Assembly: GCF_009557455.1 (NCBI RefSeq)
Contig: NZ_CP045651.1
Coordinates: 930,001-994,000, forward strand
Length of the DNA: 64,000 bases
Reading direction: 5' to 3'
Source of the DNA: Alistipes sp. dk3624
GTDB lineage: Bacteria > Bacteroidota > Bacteroidia > Bacteroidales > Rikenellaceae
Part shown: in pieces, positions 42,905-52,200 of the stretch
Numbering within the stretch: the first letter of the stretch is position 1
Layout of the letters: every line of letters starts with the position of its first letter
The notes under the pieces: model-generated
The model's database searches: none
What the model was told of the DNA's origin: nothing
Seen by the model: the letters and a program-made list of their open reading frames with translations, nothing else
Made by a program: the position numbers and the translations under genes

Positions 42905-45142
42905 ATGAAAAAATTGTTACTGTCGCTTACCTTGCTGTGCGCTTCGCTGGCATACGGACAACGCGACCCGAAAATGGACGCATTCATCGACGACCTGATG
43001 AGCAAAATGACCCTCGACGAAAAACTGGGGCAGTTGAACCTCGCTTCCGGGGGCGTTCCGGGCGTCGTAGGCGCCGCCGTAGGCCAGGACGAAGCGATCC
43101 GCAAAGGATATCTCAGCGCAACCGGCGGCATGGACCCCGCCGCGACGCAAAAAGCGCAGGAGATCGCCGTCAAGGAGTCGCGGCTCGGCATTCCGCTGCT
43201 GATCGGTCTCGACGTGATCCACGGCTATAAAACCGTATTTCCGATCCCGCTGGCCATCTCGTGCAGTTGGAATCCGGAACTGATCCGAAAAAGCGCTCGG
43301 ATCGCTGCCGAAGAGGCTTCGGCTTTCGGCATCAACTGGTTCTACTCGCCGATGGTCGATATCGCCCGCGACGCCCGTTGGGGCCGAATCGCCGAAGGTT
43401 CCGGCGAAGATCCGTGGTGGGGGTCGGAAATAGCCAAGGCGATGGTAAAAGGATACCAGGGCGACGACCTGTCGGCGCCGAACACCGTGATGGCCTGCGT
43501 CAAGCACTACGCGCTGTACGGCGCATCGGAAGCCGGACGGGATTATAACACGGTGGACATGAGCCGCGTAGCAATGTACAATTATTACCTGCCGCCGTAC
43601 AAGGCGGCAGCCGAAGCCGGCGCAGGCAGCTTCATGTCGTCGTTCAACGTCGTAGACGGAATTCCGGCGACCGGCAACCGCTGGCTGCTGACCGACGTAT
43701 TGCGCGACCAATGGAAATTCGACGGGTTCGTGGTTTCGGACGCCGGATCGGTCGGCGAAATGACCGCCCACGGCATGGGAGACCTACAGCAGGTCGCGGC
43801 GCTGGCGCTGAAAGCCGGGCTCGACATGGACATGGGCGCGAACGCTTTTATCTGGACGCTGAAAAAATCGCTCGACGAAGGGAAGGTAACCCGGCAGGAG
43901 ATCGACCAGGCGTGCCGCCGCATCCTCGAAGCCAAATACAAACTGGGACTGTTCGACAACCCGTACCAGTACACCGATCCCGAACGCCAGAAAAAGGCCC
44001 TGTCGCCCGAATATTTGCAAACGGCGCGCGAACTGGCCGGAGAGTCGATCGTGCTGCTGAAAAACGACCGGCAAATCCTGCCGCTGCAAAAAACCGGCAA
44101 GATCGCCGTGATCGGCCCGATGGGCAACACGCGCGGCGAACTGTTCGGCACCTGGGTCATGCTGCGCGAAGAAGCCCCGGCACGCAGCATTTTCGAAGCC
44201 GTCAAAGAGGTCGTCGGCGACCGGGCCGAAGTGGTCTATGCACAGGGATCGAACCTGACCGAGGAACCGATGCTGCTGGCTCAGACCGGGAAAAACACGA
44301 CGCCGACCGAAACGTTGATCGAACAGGCGCTCGAAACGGCCAAAGACGCCGACGTGATCGTCGCCACGGTCGGCGAACCGAGCGGCTGGTCGGGCGAAGC
44401 GCGCTCGCGCTCGGACATCGGACTTCCGGAATGCCAGAAAGCGTTGCTCAAAGCGCTGCACGATACAGGTAAACCGGTCGTCGTGGCGATCATGAGCGGA
44501 CGCCCGCTGACCCTGTCGTGGGAGAACGAACGGTTCGACGCGATTCTCGAAGCCTGGCACGGCGGAACGATGGCCGGCTACGCGCTGGCCGACGTACTGT
44601 TCGGCGACCGCGTACCGTCGGGCAAACTGACCGCGACCTTCCCGCAGAGCGTAGGCCAACTCCCGCTGTACTACAACTCGCTGAATACCGGACGGCCGTA
44701 CCGCGCCGACTTCTGGGCGACGACCAAATACCTCGACATTACGAACGATCCGGTCTATCCGTTCGGATACGGGCTGAGCTACACGACGTTCGATTACAGC
44801 GACATCCAGCTCGACCGGGCGGTCGCTTCGGGCGGCAGCGGGACGATAAACGCCACGGTCAAAGTAACCAACACCGGCACCCGCACAGGCGACGAAATCG
44901 TCCAGCTCTACATCGGCGATCCGGTGGCCAGCATCTCGCGACCGGTCAGGGAACTGAAAAACTTCCGCCGGATCACGCTGAAACCCGGCGAAACGCAGGG
45001 CGTAACGTTCCGCATCACAACTGCCGACTTGAAATTCTACAACAGCGAACTGGAGCACGTCTGGGAACCCGGAGAGTTCAACGTCTGCATCGGTCCGAAC
45101 TCCCGCGACGTCAAGACGGCCAAAATAAACTGGACAAAATAA
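42905..45142 (+). CDS. bglX: Beta-glucosidase BglX (GH3), secreted
   Basis: Periplasmic GH3 beta-glucosidase of 745 residues with a signal peptide (LLLSLTLLCASLAYG). The N-terminal barrel contains GIPLLIGLDVIHGYKTVFPI, KHYALYGASEAGRDYNTVDM, and the nucleophile aspartate in FDGFVVSDAGSVGEM (SDA instead of the more usual SDW). The second alpha-beta domain holds ESIVLLKNDRQILPLQKTGK and the acid/base region near VGEPSGWSGEARSRSDIGLP. The C-terminal fibronectin-III-like domain starts near residue 630 and ends in FNVCIGPNSRDVK. Domain order matches E. coli BglX. The Nudix gene follows after 11 nt. Confidence 0.94.
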   Translation: MKKLLLSLTLLCASLAYGQRDPKMDAFIDDLMSKMTLDEKLGQLNLASGGVPGVVGAAVGQDEAIRKGYLSATGGMDPAATQKAQEIAVKESRLGIPLLIGLDVIHGYKTVFPIPLAISCSWNPELIRKSARIAAEEASAFGINWFYSPMVDIARDARWGRIAEGSGEDPWWGSEIAKAMVKGYQGDDLSAPNTVMACVKHYALYGASEAGRDYNTVDMSRVAMYNYYLPPYKAAAEAGAGSFMSSFNVVDGIPATGNRWLLTDVLRDQWKFDGFVVSDAGSVGEMTAHGMGDLQQVAALALKAGLDMDMGANAFIWTLKKSLDEGKVTRQEIDQACRRILEAKYKLGLFDNPYQYTDPERQKKALSPEYLQTARELAGESIVLLKNDRQILPLQKTGKIAVIGPMGNTRGELFGTWVMLREEAPARSIFEAVKEVVGDRAEVVYAQGSNLTEEPMLLAQTGKNTTPTETLIEQALETAKDADVIVATVGEPSGWSGEARSRSDIGLPECQKALLKALHDTGKPVVVAIMSGRPLTLSWENERFDAILEAWHGGTMAGYALADVLFGDRVPSGKLTATFPQSVGQLPLYYNSLNTGRPYRADFWATTKYLDITNDPVYPFGYGLSYTTFDYSDIQLDRAVASGGSGTINATVKVTNTGTRTGDEIVQLYIGDPVASISRPVRELKNFRRITLKPGETQGVTFRITTADLKFYNSELEHVWEPGEFNVCIGPNSRDVKTAKINWTK

Positions 45143-45153
45143 CCCTTCCCCGA

Positions 45154-45750
45154 ATGGATCTGCGCAAAGACATCCGGCGTTTACAAAAACGCTATTTCAG
45201 GCATTTTCCCGAAGAAAAAGCCGAAACCGGGCCGTTCACGGAATTCGTCGCCCGGTTCGACGGGGAATCGCTGTACGACCGCAAAAACTTAGCCGGCCAT
45301 ATCACCGCCGGCGGCGTGATCGTCAGTCGGGCGAGCCACCGGGTACTGCTGCTCAAACACCGCCAACTCGGCAAATGGTTGCAACCCGGCGGACACGTCG
45401 AAGCGGCGGACGACTCGGTGCTGGACGCCGCCTACCGCGAGATTGCCGAAGAGACGGGCATCCGCAGCGAACAACTGACGCCGCTGACGTTTCCGGGCGA
45501 AACGGCGCTGCCGCTGGACATGGACTCGCACTACATCCCCGCTTGCGCTGCGAAAAACGAAGCGGAACACACGCACCACGACATGCGGTTCGTCTTCCTG
45601 TTCGACGGCGACGACGACCGGGTGATGATCGACCGGAACGAATCCGACGCTTTCCGCTGGGTCTCTCTCGACGAACTGGCCGCCATTCCCGACTTCCGCG
45701 ACCTGGCGCCGCGAATCGAAACGCTGCTCGGCGAAGCGGATGCAAAATAA
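45154..45750 (+). CDS. Nudix hydrolase
   Basis: Pyrophosphohydrolase of 198 residues. The Nudix box reads GGHVEAADDSVLDAAYREIA followed by EETGI; it keeps the essential REIAEETGI but carries Asp where the consensus has the first Glu and one residue more between G and that position, as in other GGHVE-type members. The long N-terminal region (DLRKDIRRLQKRYFRHFPEE) is helical. The substrate is not predictable. ATG 45154 is taken as start although the frame is open far into bglX. It lies 11 nt after bglX, presumably cotranscribed. Confidence 0.88.
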   Translation: MDLRKDIRRLQKRYFRHFPEEKAETGPFTEFVARFDGESLYDRKNLAGHITAGGVIVSRASHRVLLLKHRQLGKWLQPGGHVEAADDSVLDAAYREIAEETGIRSEQLTPLTFPGETALPLDMDSHYIPACAAKNEAEHTHHDMRFVFLFDGDDDRVMIDRNESDAFRWVSLDELAAIPDFRDLAPRIETLLGEADAK

Positions 45751-45788
45751 CCGGCGACGGCCGAGAGAAAGACGATTTCATAACAAAA

Positions 45789-45824
45789 ACGAAAGGAGGC
45801 GGTTCGCAAACCGCCTCCTTTCGT
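45789..45824. terminator. Bidirectional terminator between the Nudix gene and gcvT
   Basis: ACGAAAGGAGGCGGTT and AACCGCCTCCTTTCGT form a perfect 16-bp stem around CGCA. Confidence 0.8.
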
Positions 45825-45836
45825 CTGATATCCGCA

Positions 45837-46952
45837 CTACTCCGCTTCCCGTCGTTTCAAGAAAGGCATCTTCACGACCCGGGCCCGAACGGGCTTATTG
45901 CGGATCACCACGTCGATATCCGTACCCGGAGCGGCAAAAGCGCTCTGCACGTACCCCATGCCGATCCCTTTTTTCAGCGTCGGCGACATCGTTCCGGAAG
46001 TCACCGCCCCGATCGTCCGCCCGTCCGGAGCCGCAAGCGCGTAACCGTGCCGGGGAATCCCCCGTTCGGTCAGTTCGAAACCGACCAGACGCCGTTCCGT
46101 CCCCTCCTTTTTCTGGACTTCGAACAGCGGCCGGTCGATGAAGTCGTTGCCGTCGACCGGCTTCGTAATCCAGCCGAGACCGGCCTCGACCGGCGAAGTC
46201 GTATCGTCGATGTCGTTCCCGTAAAGGCAGAAACCCATCTCCAGGCGCAGCGTATCGCGGGCACCGAGACCGATATTCTGCAAACCGTACTCCGCGCCCG
46301 CACGCCACAAAGCATCCCACAACCGGGGAGCGTCCTTCGCCGCCACATAAATTTCACACCCTCCGGCGCCGGTATAGCCCGTCGCGGAAAGAATCGCATT
46401 CCCGATGCCGGCCACCTCGGTCTTTACGAACGTATAATATTCGAGATTCTCGACCCGTTCCGGACACAACCGCTGCACGATCCGCATCGCCAGCGGCCCC
46501 TGCACGGCAAGCTGCGCGATCTCGTCCGAAGCGTCGTAAAGCTCCCTCCCGGGCCGCATTTCGAATTTTTCGCCCTGTGCGACCAGGTGCGACCAGTCTT
46601 TGCCGACGTTCGACGCGTTGACCACCAACAGAAATGTCCCGGCGTCGATCCGGTAAATCAGAATGTCGTCCACGATTCCCCCGCGACCGTTCGGCAGACA
46701 GGAATACTGTACCTTCCCGTCACGCAGCGCGCGGATGTCGTTCGTCGTAACGTATTGCAGGAATTCCGCGGCACGGGGCCCTTTGACCCAGATCTCCCCC
46801 ATATGGCTCACATCGAAAACGCCGGCCCGTTCACGCACGGCCGCATGTTCGTCGTTGATTCCGGTGAATTCGATCGGCATGCGGTAGCCGGCGAATTCGG
46901 CCATCCGGGCGCCATTCTCAACATGATAGCGGGTAAAAGGAGTGGTTTTCAT
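45837..46952 (-). CDS. gcvT: Glycine cleavage system aminomethyltransferase (T protein)
   Basis: Releases ammonia from the aminomethyl group on H-protein lipoate and gives 5,10-methylene-THF. The 371-residue protein has GARMAEFAGYRMPIEFTGIN, the family motif GVFDVSHMGEIWVKGPRAAE, ATGYTGAGGCEIYVAAKDAP, GARDTLRLEMGFCLYGNDID and the terminal GTMSPTLKKGIGMGYVQ. No gcvP or gcvH is adjacent. The methylene-THF it makes is the substrate of MetF encoded at 8934. It converges with the Nudix gene. Confidence 0.96.
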   Translation of the reverse strand: MKTTPFTRYHVENGARMAEFAGYRMPIEFTGINDEHAAVRERAGVFDVSHMGEIWVKGPRAAEFLQYVTTNDIRALRDGKVQYSCLPNGRGGIVDDILIYRIDAGTFLLVVNASNVGKDWSHLVAQGEKFEMRPGRELYDASDEIAQLAVQGPLAMRIVQRLCPERVENLEYYTFVKTEVAGIGNAILSATGYTGAGGCEIYVAAKDAPRLWDALWRAGAEYGLQNIGLGARDTLRLEMGFCLYGNDIDDTTSPVEAGLGWITKPVDGNDFIDRPLFEVQKKEGTERRLVGFELTERGIPRHGYALAAPDGRTIGAVTSGTMSPTLKKGIGMGYVQSAFAAPGTDIDVVIRNKPVRARVVKMPFLKRREAE

Positions 46953-47032
46953 AGATCGGTTGCATTTTTTTTGCGAAAATACGCCAATTTATCCTAATTT
47001 TATACCGGATTTCTAAATTCGACGGAAAACGT

Positions 47033-47818
47033 ATGCTGCTGAAAGTCGCGATCATCGTTCTGATCATCTACATCATCGTCGTGACCCGCTCGCGGATCCG
47101 GCTGCCGAACTCCGCGTTGCAGGCGACGGTCGACGTGTTGCAGGCCGCCACGCTGAAAGACGAGCACGTGATGCAGATGGCCCGCAAATACATCGACTAC
47201 GCCGACGCGCAAAATGCGTTGCTGCCGGTAGACGATCCCTACGCCGAACGCCTCGATCGGCTGACGTCGCGCTACGTAGCCGTCAACGGCGTTCCGCTGA
47301 ATTTCCGCGTCTACAAAACCGCGCAGATCAACGCCTTCGCAACGGCCGACGGCAGTATCCGCATTTTTTCCGGACTGATGGATCTGATGAACGACGACGA
47401 ACTGATGGCGATCGTCGGCCACGAAATGGGACATATCCGCAACAGCGACACGCTGAGCGCGATGCGCAAGGCCTACCTGACTTCGGCGGCCCGGAATGCG
47501 CTGGGCGCTACGGGCGGCGTGATCGGTTCGCTGAGCGGTTCGCAGTGGGGATCGCTGGCCGAGAAGCTGGCCGGATCGCAATTCTCGCAGGGACAAGAGT
47601 ACGCGGCCGACGATTTCAGTTTCGGTTTTTTGCAGCGCAACGGCTACGACCCGTATGCGATGGCCAGCGCCCTCGAAAAAATCCACCGCACCTCGCAGCG
47701 GAAAGACGGACAGGCCGACGCGATCCTGCAATTATTTTCGACGCACCCCGACAGCTTCAGCCGCGCCGCCCGGATGCGGGCAAAAGCCGATGCGGCAAAA
47801 GCCCTGCCTGCCGCCTGA
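47033..47818 (+). CDS. M48 family metalloprotease, membrane-anchored
   Basis: Zinc protease of 261 residues related to HtpX/Oma1/BepA. An N-terminal helix (LLKVAIIVLIIYIIVV) anchors it without a cleavable site. The zinc motif HEMGH lies in MAIVGHEMGHIRNSDT, and the third ligand Glu in SQGQEYAADDFSFGFLQRNG. The C-terminal STHPDSFSRAARMRA is the conserved THP segment. Such enzymes degrade misfolded envelope proteins. It stands alone between gcvT (divergent) and a short ORF before fucO. Confidence 0.9.
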   Translation: MLLKVAIIVLIIYIIVVTRSRIRLPNSALQATVDVLQAATLKDEHVMQMARKYIDYADAQNALLPVDDPYAERLDRLTSRYVAVNGVPLNFRVYKTAQINAFATADGSIRIFSGLMDLMNDDELMAIVGHEMGHIRNSDTLSAMRKAYLTSAARNALGATGGVIGSLSGSQWGSLAEKLAGSQFSQGQEYAADDFSFGFLQRNGYDPYAMASALEKIHRTSQRKDGQADAILQLFSTHPDSFSRAARMRAKADAAKALPAA

Positions 47819-47865
47819 GAATCGCCCCGAGCGAAAAAACATTTCATTAATTGGCTTTTTTATCG

Positions 47866-47873
47866 TACCTTTG
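47866..47873 (+). promoter_or_regulatory. -7 element upstream of fucO
   Basis: TACCTTTG matches TAnnTTTG. A transcript would start near 47880, 21 nt before a 32-codon ORF and 141 nt before fucO. Confidence 0.6.
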
Positions 47874-47900
47874 CGGCGCAAAAAGAGGCCGGACAGCCTT

Positions 47901-47999
47901 ATGCCGAACCCTTTCATTCCGAACGGTTTGCCGATTACAGACTACCGCCGCGAACGGGCGACCCCGGACGATCCGGCCAATTTCGACGATTGTTTTTAA
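47901..47999 (+). CDS. Small ORF in the fucO leader
   Basis: A 32-codon ORF (MPNPFIPNGLPITDYRRERA, then TPDDPANFDDCF) starting with ATG soon after the predicted transcription start and ending 21 nt before fucO. It is hydrophilic, with no signal peptide, and proline- and Asp-rich. It might be a small protein or a regulatory leader peptide; it may also be chance. No similarity is recognised. Confidence 0.35.
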   Translation: MPNPFIPNGLPITDYRRERATPDDPANFDDCF

Positions 48000-48020
48000 T
48001 TTTTTTTAATATAAATCGCT

Positions 48021-49175
48021 ATGGCTTATAGAATGATTCTCAACGAGACCTCCTATTTCGGAGCAGGCTCGAGAAAAGTAATCGCAGAAGAGGTCGCAAA
48101 ACGCGGCTACAAAAAAGCGTTGGTCGTAACCGACAAAGACCTGGTGAAATTCGGCGTGGCCGCACAGGTGACCGACGTACTGAAAGCCGCCGGCATTCCG
48201 TTCGAAATGTTCGACGAAGTGAAACCGAACCCGACCGTAAAGAACGTGAAAAACGGGATCGCGGCATTCAAAGCCGCCGGCGCCGACTTTATCGTAGCTA
48301 TCGGGGGCGGTTCGTCGATGGACACTTCGAAAGCGGTCGGAATCATCATCAACAACCCGGAATTCGCGGACGTGACTTCGCTGGAAGGCGTCGCCAATAC
48401 GAAAAAGAAATCGGTTCCGGTAATCGCGCTGCCCACCACCGCAGGCACCGCCGCCGAAGTGACGATCAACTACGTCATCACCGACGAAGAAAACGTGAAG
48501 AAAATGGTCTGCGTAGACCCGAACGACATCCCGACGCTGGCGATCATCGACCCCGAACTGATGCTGTCGATGCCGCGCGGACTGACCGCCGCGACCGGTA
48601 TGGACGCGCTGACCCATGCGATCGAGGGACTGATCACGCTCGGCGCCTGGGAAATGAGCGACATGTTCGAGATCAAAGCGATCGAAATGATCGCCAAATG
48701 GCTGCCCAAAGCCGTCGAGAATCCGTCCGACATCGAAGCCCGCGACGGCATGGCTACCGCGCAGTACATCGCCGGCATGGCCTTCTCGAACGTCGGCCTC
48801 GGCCTGGTGCACGGCATGGCGCACCCGCTGGGAGCTTACTACGACATTCCGCACGGCGTGGCCAACGCGCTGCTGCTGCCGTTCGTGATGGAGTACAACA
48901 AGGAAGCCGCCAAAGCCAAATACCGCACGATCGCCGAAGCGATGGGCGTCGACACCTCCGCCATGGATGACGACCAGGCCGCACAAGCTGCCGTAGACGC
49001 AGTGAAAGCGCTGGCCGTCAAAGTACGCATCCCGCAGCACCTCAGCGAACTGGGCGTACCCGAAAGCGGTCTTCCGACGCTGGCTCAGGCTGCTTTCAAC
49101 GACGTCTGCACGCCGGGCAACCCGCGCAAGGCCGTAGTCGAAGAGATCCTCGAAGTGTACAAAAAAGCGTTTTAG
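48021..49175 (+). CDS. fucO: Lactaldehyde reductase FucO (iron-containing alcohol dehydrogenase)
   Basis: Group III Fe2+-dependent, NAD(H)-linked dehydrogenase of 384 residues interconverting lactaldehyde and 1,2-propanediol. The sequence follows E. coli FucO closely by memory: MAYRMILNETSYFGAGS, GYKKALVVTDKDLVKFGVAA, IAIGGGSSxD-type GGGSSMDTSKAVGIIINNPE, PTTAGTAAEVTINYVITDEE and HGMAHPLGAYYDIPHGVANA with the metal-binding histidines. No other fucose or rhamnose gene is near, so it may serve methylglyoxal disposal with MgsA or general deoxy-sugar use. A terminator follows. Confidence 0.93.
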   Translation: MAYRMILNETSYFGAGSRKVIAEEVAKRGYKKALVVTDKDLVKFGVAAQVTDVLKAAGIPFEMFDEVKPNPTVKNVKNGIAAFKAAGADFIVAIGGGSSMDTSKAVGIIINNPEFADVTSLEGVANTKKKSVPVIALPTTAGTAAEVTINYVITDEENVKKMVCVDPNDIPTLAIIDPELMLSMPRGLTAATGMDALTHAIEGLITLGAWEMSDMFEIKAIEMIAKWLPKAVENPSDIEARDGMATAQYIAGMAFSNVGLGLVHGMAHPLGAYYDIPHGVANALLLPFVMEYNKEAAKAKYRTIAEAMGVDTSAMDDDQAAQAAVDAVKALAVKVRIPQHLSELGVPESGLPTLAQAAFNDVCTPGNPRKAVVEEILEVYKKAF

Positions 49176-49199
49176 CTTTTTCACGGCATAATTAAACCC

Positions 49200-49235
49200 G
49201 AAAGCGCTCCGTTTCGTAAGAGACGGGGCGCTTTC
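49200..49235 (+). terminator. Terminator of fucO
   Basis: GAAAGCGCTCCGT pairs with ACGGGGCGCTTTC, one G-U, 8-10 nt loop. Confidence 0.7.
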
Positions 49236-49273
49236 ATCTTGTTGCCGGCAAGCGCTATCCCGCCGGAAATTGT

Positions 49274-49281
49274 TATATTTG
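49274..49281 (+). promoter_or_regulatory. -7 element of the AsmA-like gene
   Basis: TATATTTG matches TAnnTTTG, 17 nt before the ATG at 49299. It rules out the upstream in-frame start at 49239. Confidence 0.55.
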
Positions 49282-49298
49282 CAACGTGCAACGCAAAC

Positions 49299-52200
49299 AT
49301 GGAAAAGAAACCGATGGAACCGCAGCGTAAAGCCCTCGAAAAAGGCCCGGAAACGGGCCGCAAAGCGAAAAAAAGCGTACCGCGCCGATTGATCAAACTG
49401 TTCGCCGTACTGACCGGTTCGCTGTTGCTGCTCATCGCGCTGTTGCTCGGAGCCGTAGCGCTGATCCTGACCCCGTCGCGGTTAACGCCGCTGGTGAACG
49501 AATACAGCAGTCGCTATCTGGACGCGCAGGTACGGTTCGACACCGTCACGCTATCCGTATTCGAGAACTTCCCGAACGTCAGCGTCAAACTTTCCGGCGG
49601 CGAGATCATTTCGCACGCTTTCGCCGGATTGCCCGACTCGCTGAGAACCCGGATTCCGGCGGCGGCCGACACGCTGCTGAAATTCGACGAATTTTCGGTT
49701 TCGCTGAACCTGCCGCAACTGCTGGCCTCGCGCATTTCGATCCGCCGGATCGCCCTGACGCGGCCGAGAGTCTATGCCTACGTCTCCCCGTGGGGCAAAG
49801 CCAACTGGGAAATCTTCGCAGCGGACACGACGGCCGGCGACTCCACGGAGCAGGGCGGCGACCTATACCTGAACATCGCCGGCCTGGACATTCGCGACAG
49901 CGGACGAATCGTGTACGACAGCAAGCCCGACAAGCTGTACGCTACGGTCGACCTGGAGCACCTGCGGCTTAAAAACACGTTCCGCCACGACTACAAAATC
50001 GACCTGAGCTCCGTGAACAGCGTCCGGCTCGATACGCTGGACGCCTGCGGCAGCCTGCCGGTCGCCCTGAAAGGCGGTTTCACGTTCAATCCGAAACATC
50101 CCGAAACGATCGCGCTCGATAAACTGAACCTGCAACTGGGAGACATCCCGATAGGATTCGACGGCCGCGTGTCGATCGCCCGGGACAGCATCGTTTCCGA
50201 ACTGCAGTGCACGATCCGGCCGCTGGCGCTCGAACGGGCGATCACCCTCGTTCCGCCGCAACTGATGCCGACGCTCCGGGCATTCGACACCAACCTCGCC
50301 TTCGACCTGCATACCCGGATCGACGGCAGCTACCGGTTCAGCGACGGACGCCTGCCACGGATCGACCTCGACGTCACGACCAACGACGGATACCTCTCCT
50401 ACAAAAACGCGAAGGCGCGGATTGACCGGTTCGGGATCGACGCTTCGCTGCGTTACGATCCGCAACGGCCGGACTCGACCGGCGCGGTATTCCGCAAACT
50501 GGACATCGCCGGATCGGGTATCCGGCTGCACGGCAGCGGATCGGTGTGGAACGCGATGCGCGATCCGTCCGTACGGATGAAACTGACCGGAGCCGTCTAC
50601 CTGGACACGCTGTCGATCCTGTTCCCGTCGAAACAGGACATCGCCGTACGCGGACGGCTCGGACTGAATACCGACGCTTCGTTCCGGATCAGTCAGCTTC
50701 AGATCGGAAAGATCGGCAAAACACGGGTAGAGGGCACCATTACGCTCGACAGCCTACTGGTCGATATCCCCCGCGATACGATTTTCATGATGGTCGGCGG
50801 CGGGATGATCCATTTCGGGTCGGACCGCAACCGGCAAGACTCGCTGATCGGGAAAGACGCCGAGATGCTGCACACGACCGTCAAAGCCGACACGTTAAAC
50901 CTCCGCATGAAACGGCAGTGGGTGCTGCTCGGATCGGCCGTATCGGCGTCGGCCCACAGCGCAGCATCGACGCTGAGCGGCGACACGACCGTCGTACATC
51001 CGCTGAACGGCCGCGTTGAGGCGCGTATGCTCGCGATGGCGGCATTCGACTCCACCTGGATTCGTCTGGACGGTATGCAAAGCAATTTCAGCATTGTTCC
51101 TTCTGAAAAAAATCCGGCGGTGCCGCTGCTTCAATTAGGATTCGACGCCCGGGCGATGCAGGCGAAAAGCGCCGTCAACCGCTACGATCTGCAAAACGGG
51201 CATGTCGATTTCCGAGCGACGCTGGTTCCGAACCGAATGGACTCGACCCGGCGGCGGCAACTGCTCGATTCGCTGCAACAGGCCTATCCGTCCGTCGCGC
51301 GCGATTCGCTGTTCGCGTACCACCGTTCCCGAACGCAGATGCGAAGCCGTTCGCGCAAAGACGACTTTTCGGACTCCGACCTCGATCTGTCGCTCGACAA
51401 AAGCGCGGCGGAGATGTTGCGCCGATGGGATGCCAGCGGATCGGTAAAAGCCGCTTCGGGACGGCTGCTGACCCCCTACTTTCCACTGACCAACACGCTG
51501 CAAAACGTCGATATTGCCTTTACGACCGATGCCGTCAAACTGAAAAACACACAGATTCAATCCGGACAGTCGTCGCTCGAACTGACCGGCGAAATCTCGA
51601 ACCTGCGCCGCGTATTACTCGGACGGGGACAGTTGAAGATCAAAATGAACATCGAATCGGATACGCTGAACTTCAACGAACTGATCCATGCCGCGACCGT
51701 CGGCGCACAATACGAAAACGCTTCGGAAACCTACCAGAGATCGGTCGCCGAAGCCGAGAACAGCGAACAATTGCAACAGGTGATCGCCGAACAAAGCGGC
51801 GTGGACGACACCACCGCAGCGAGTCCGCTGATCGTGATCCCGTCGAATGTCGATGCGCAGATCGACCTGTGCACGCACTACGGCATCTATACGAATCTGC
51901 GCCTGAACTCGCTGGCAGCCGAACTGATCGCCCGCGACCGCTGCCTCCAGATCAAAGACCTGAAAGCCGAAACCGACGCAGGCAGCATGAACCTGACGGC
52001 ACTGTACGCGACCCGCAGCCGGGACGACATCATCACCGGATTCGACTTGGAACTGACCCAGATGAAAGTCGACCGGCTGATCAGCTTGATTCCGGAAGTC
52101 GACTCGATGCTGCCGATGCTGCGGTCGTTCGAAGGCGTCGTGGACTGCCAGATCGCGGCGACCGCGGCCGTCGACACGATGATGAACATCGACCTGTCGA

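Noticed and set aside
49239-49298. In-frame 20-codon extension of the AsmA-like protein
   Set aside because: It spans the -7 element at 49274-49281, so it would be upstream of transcription start.
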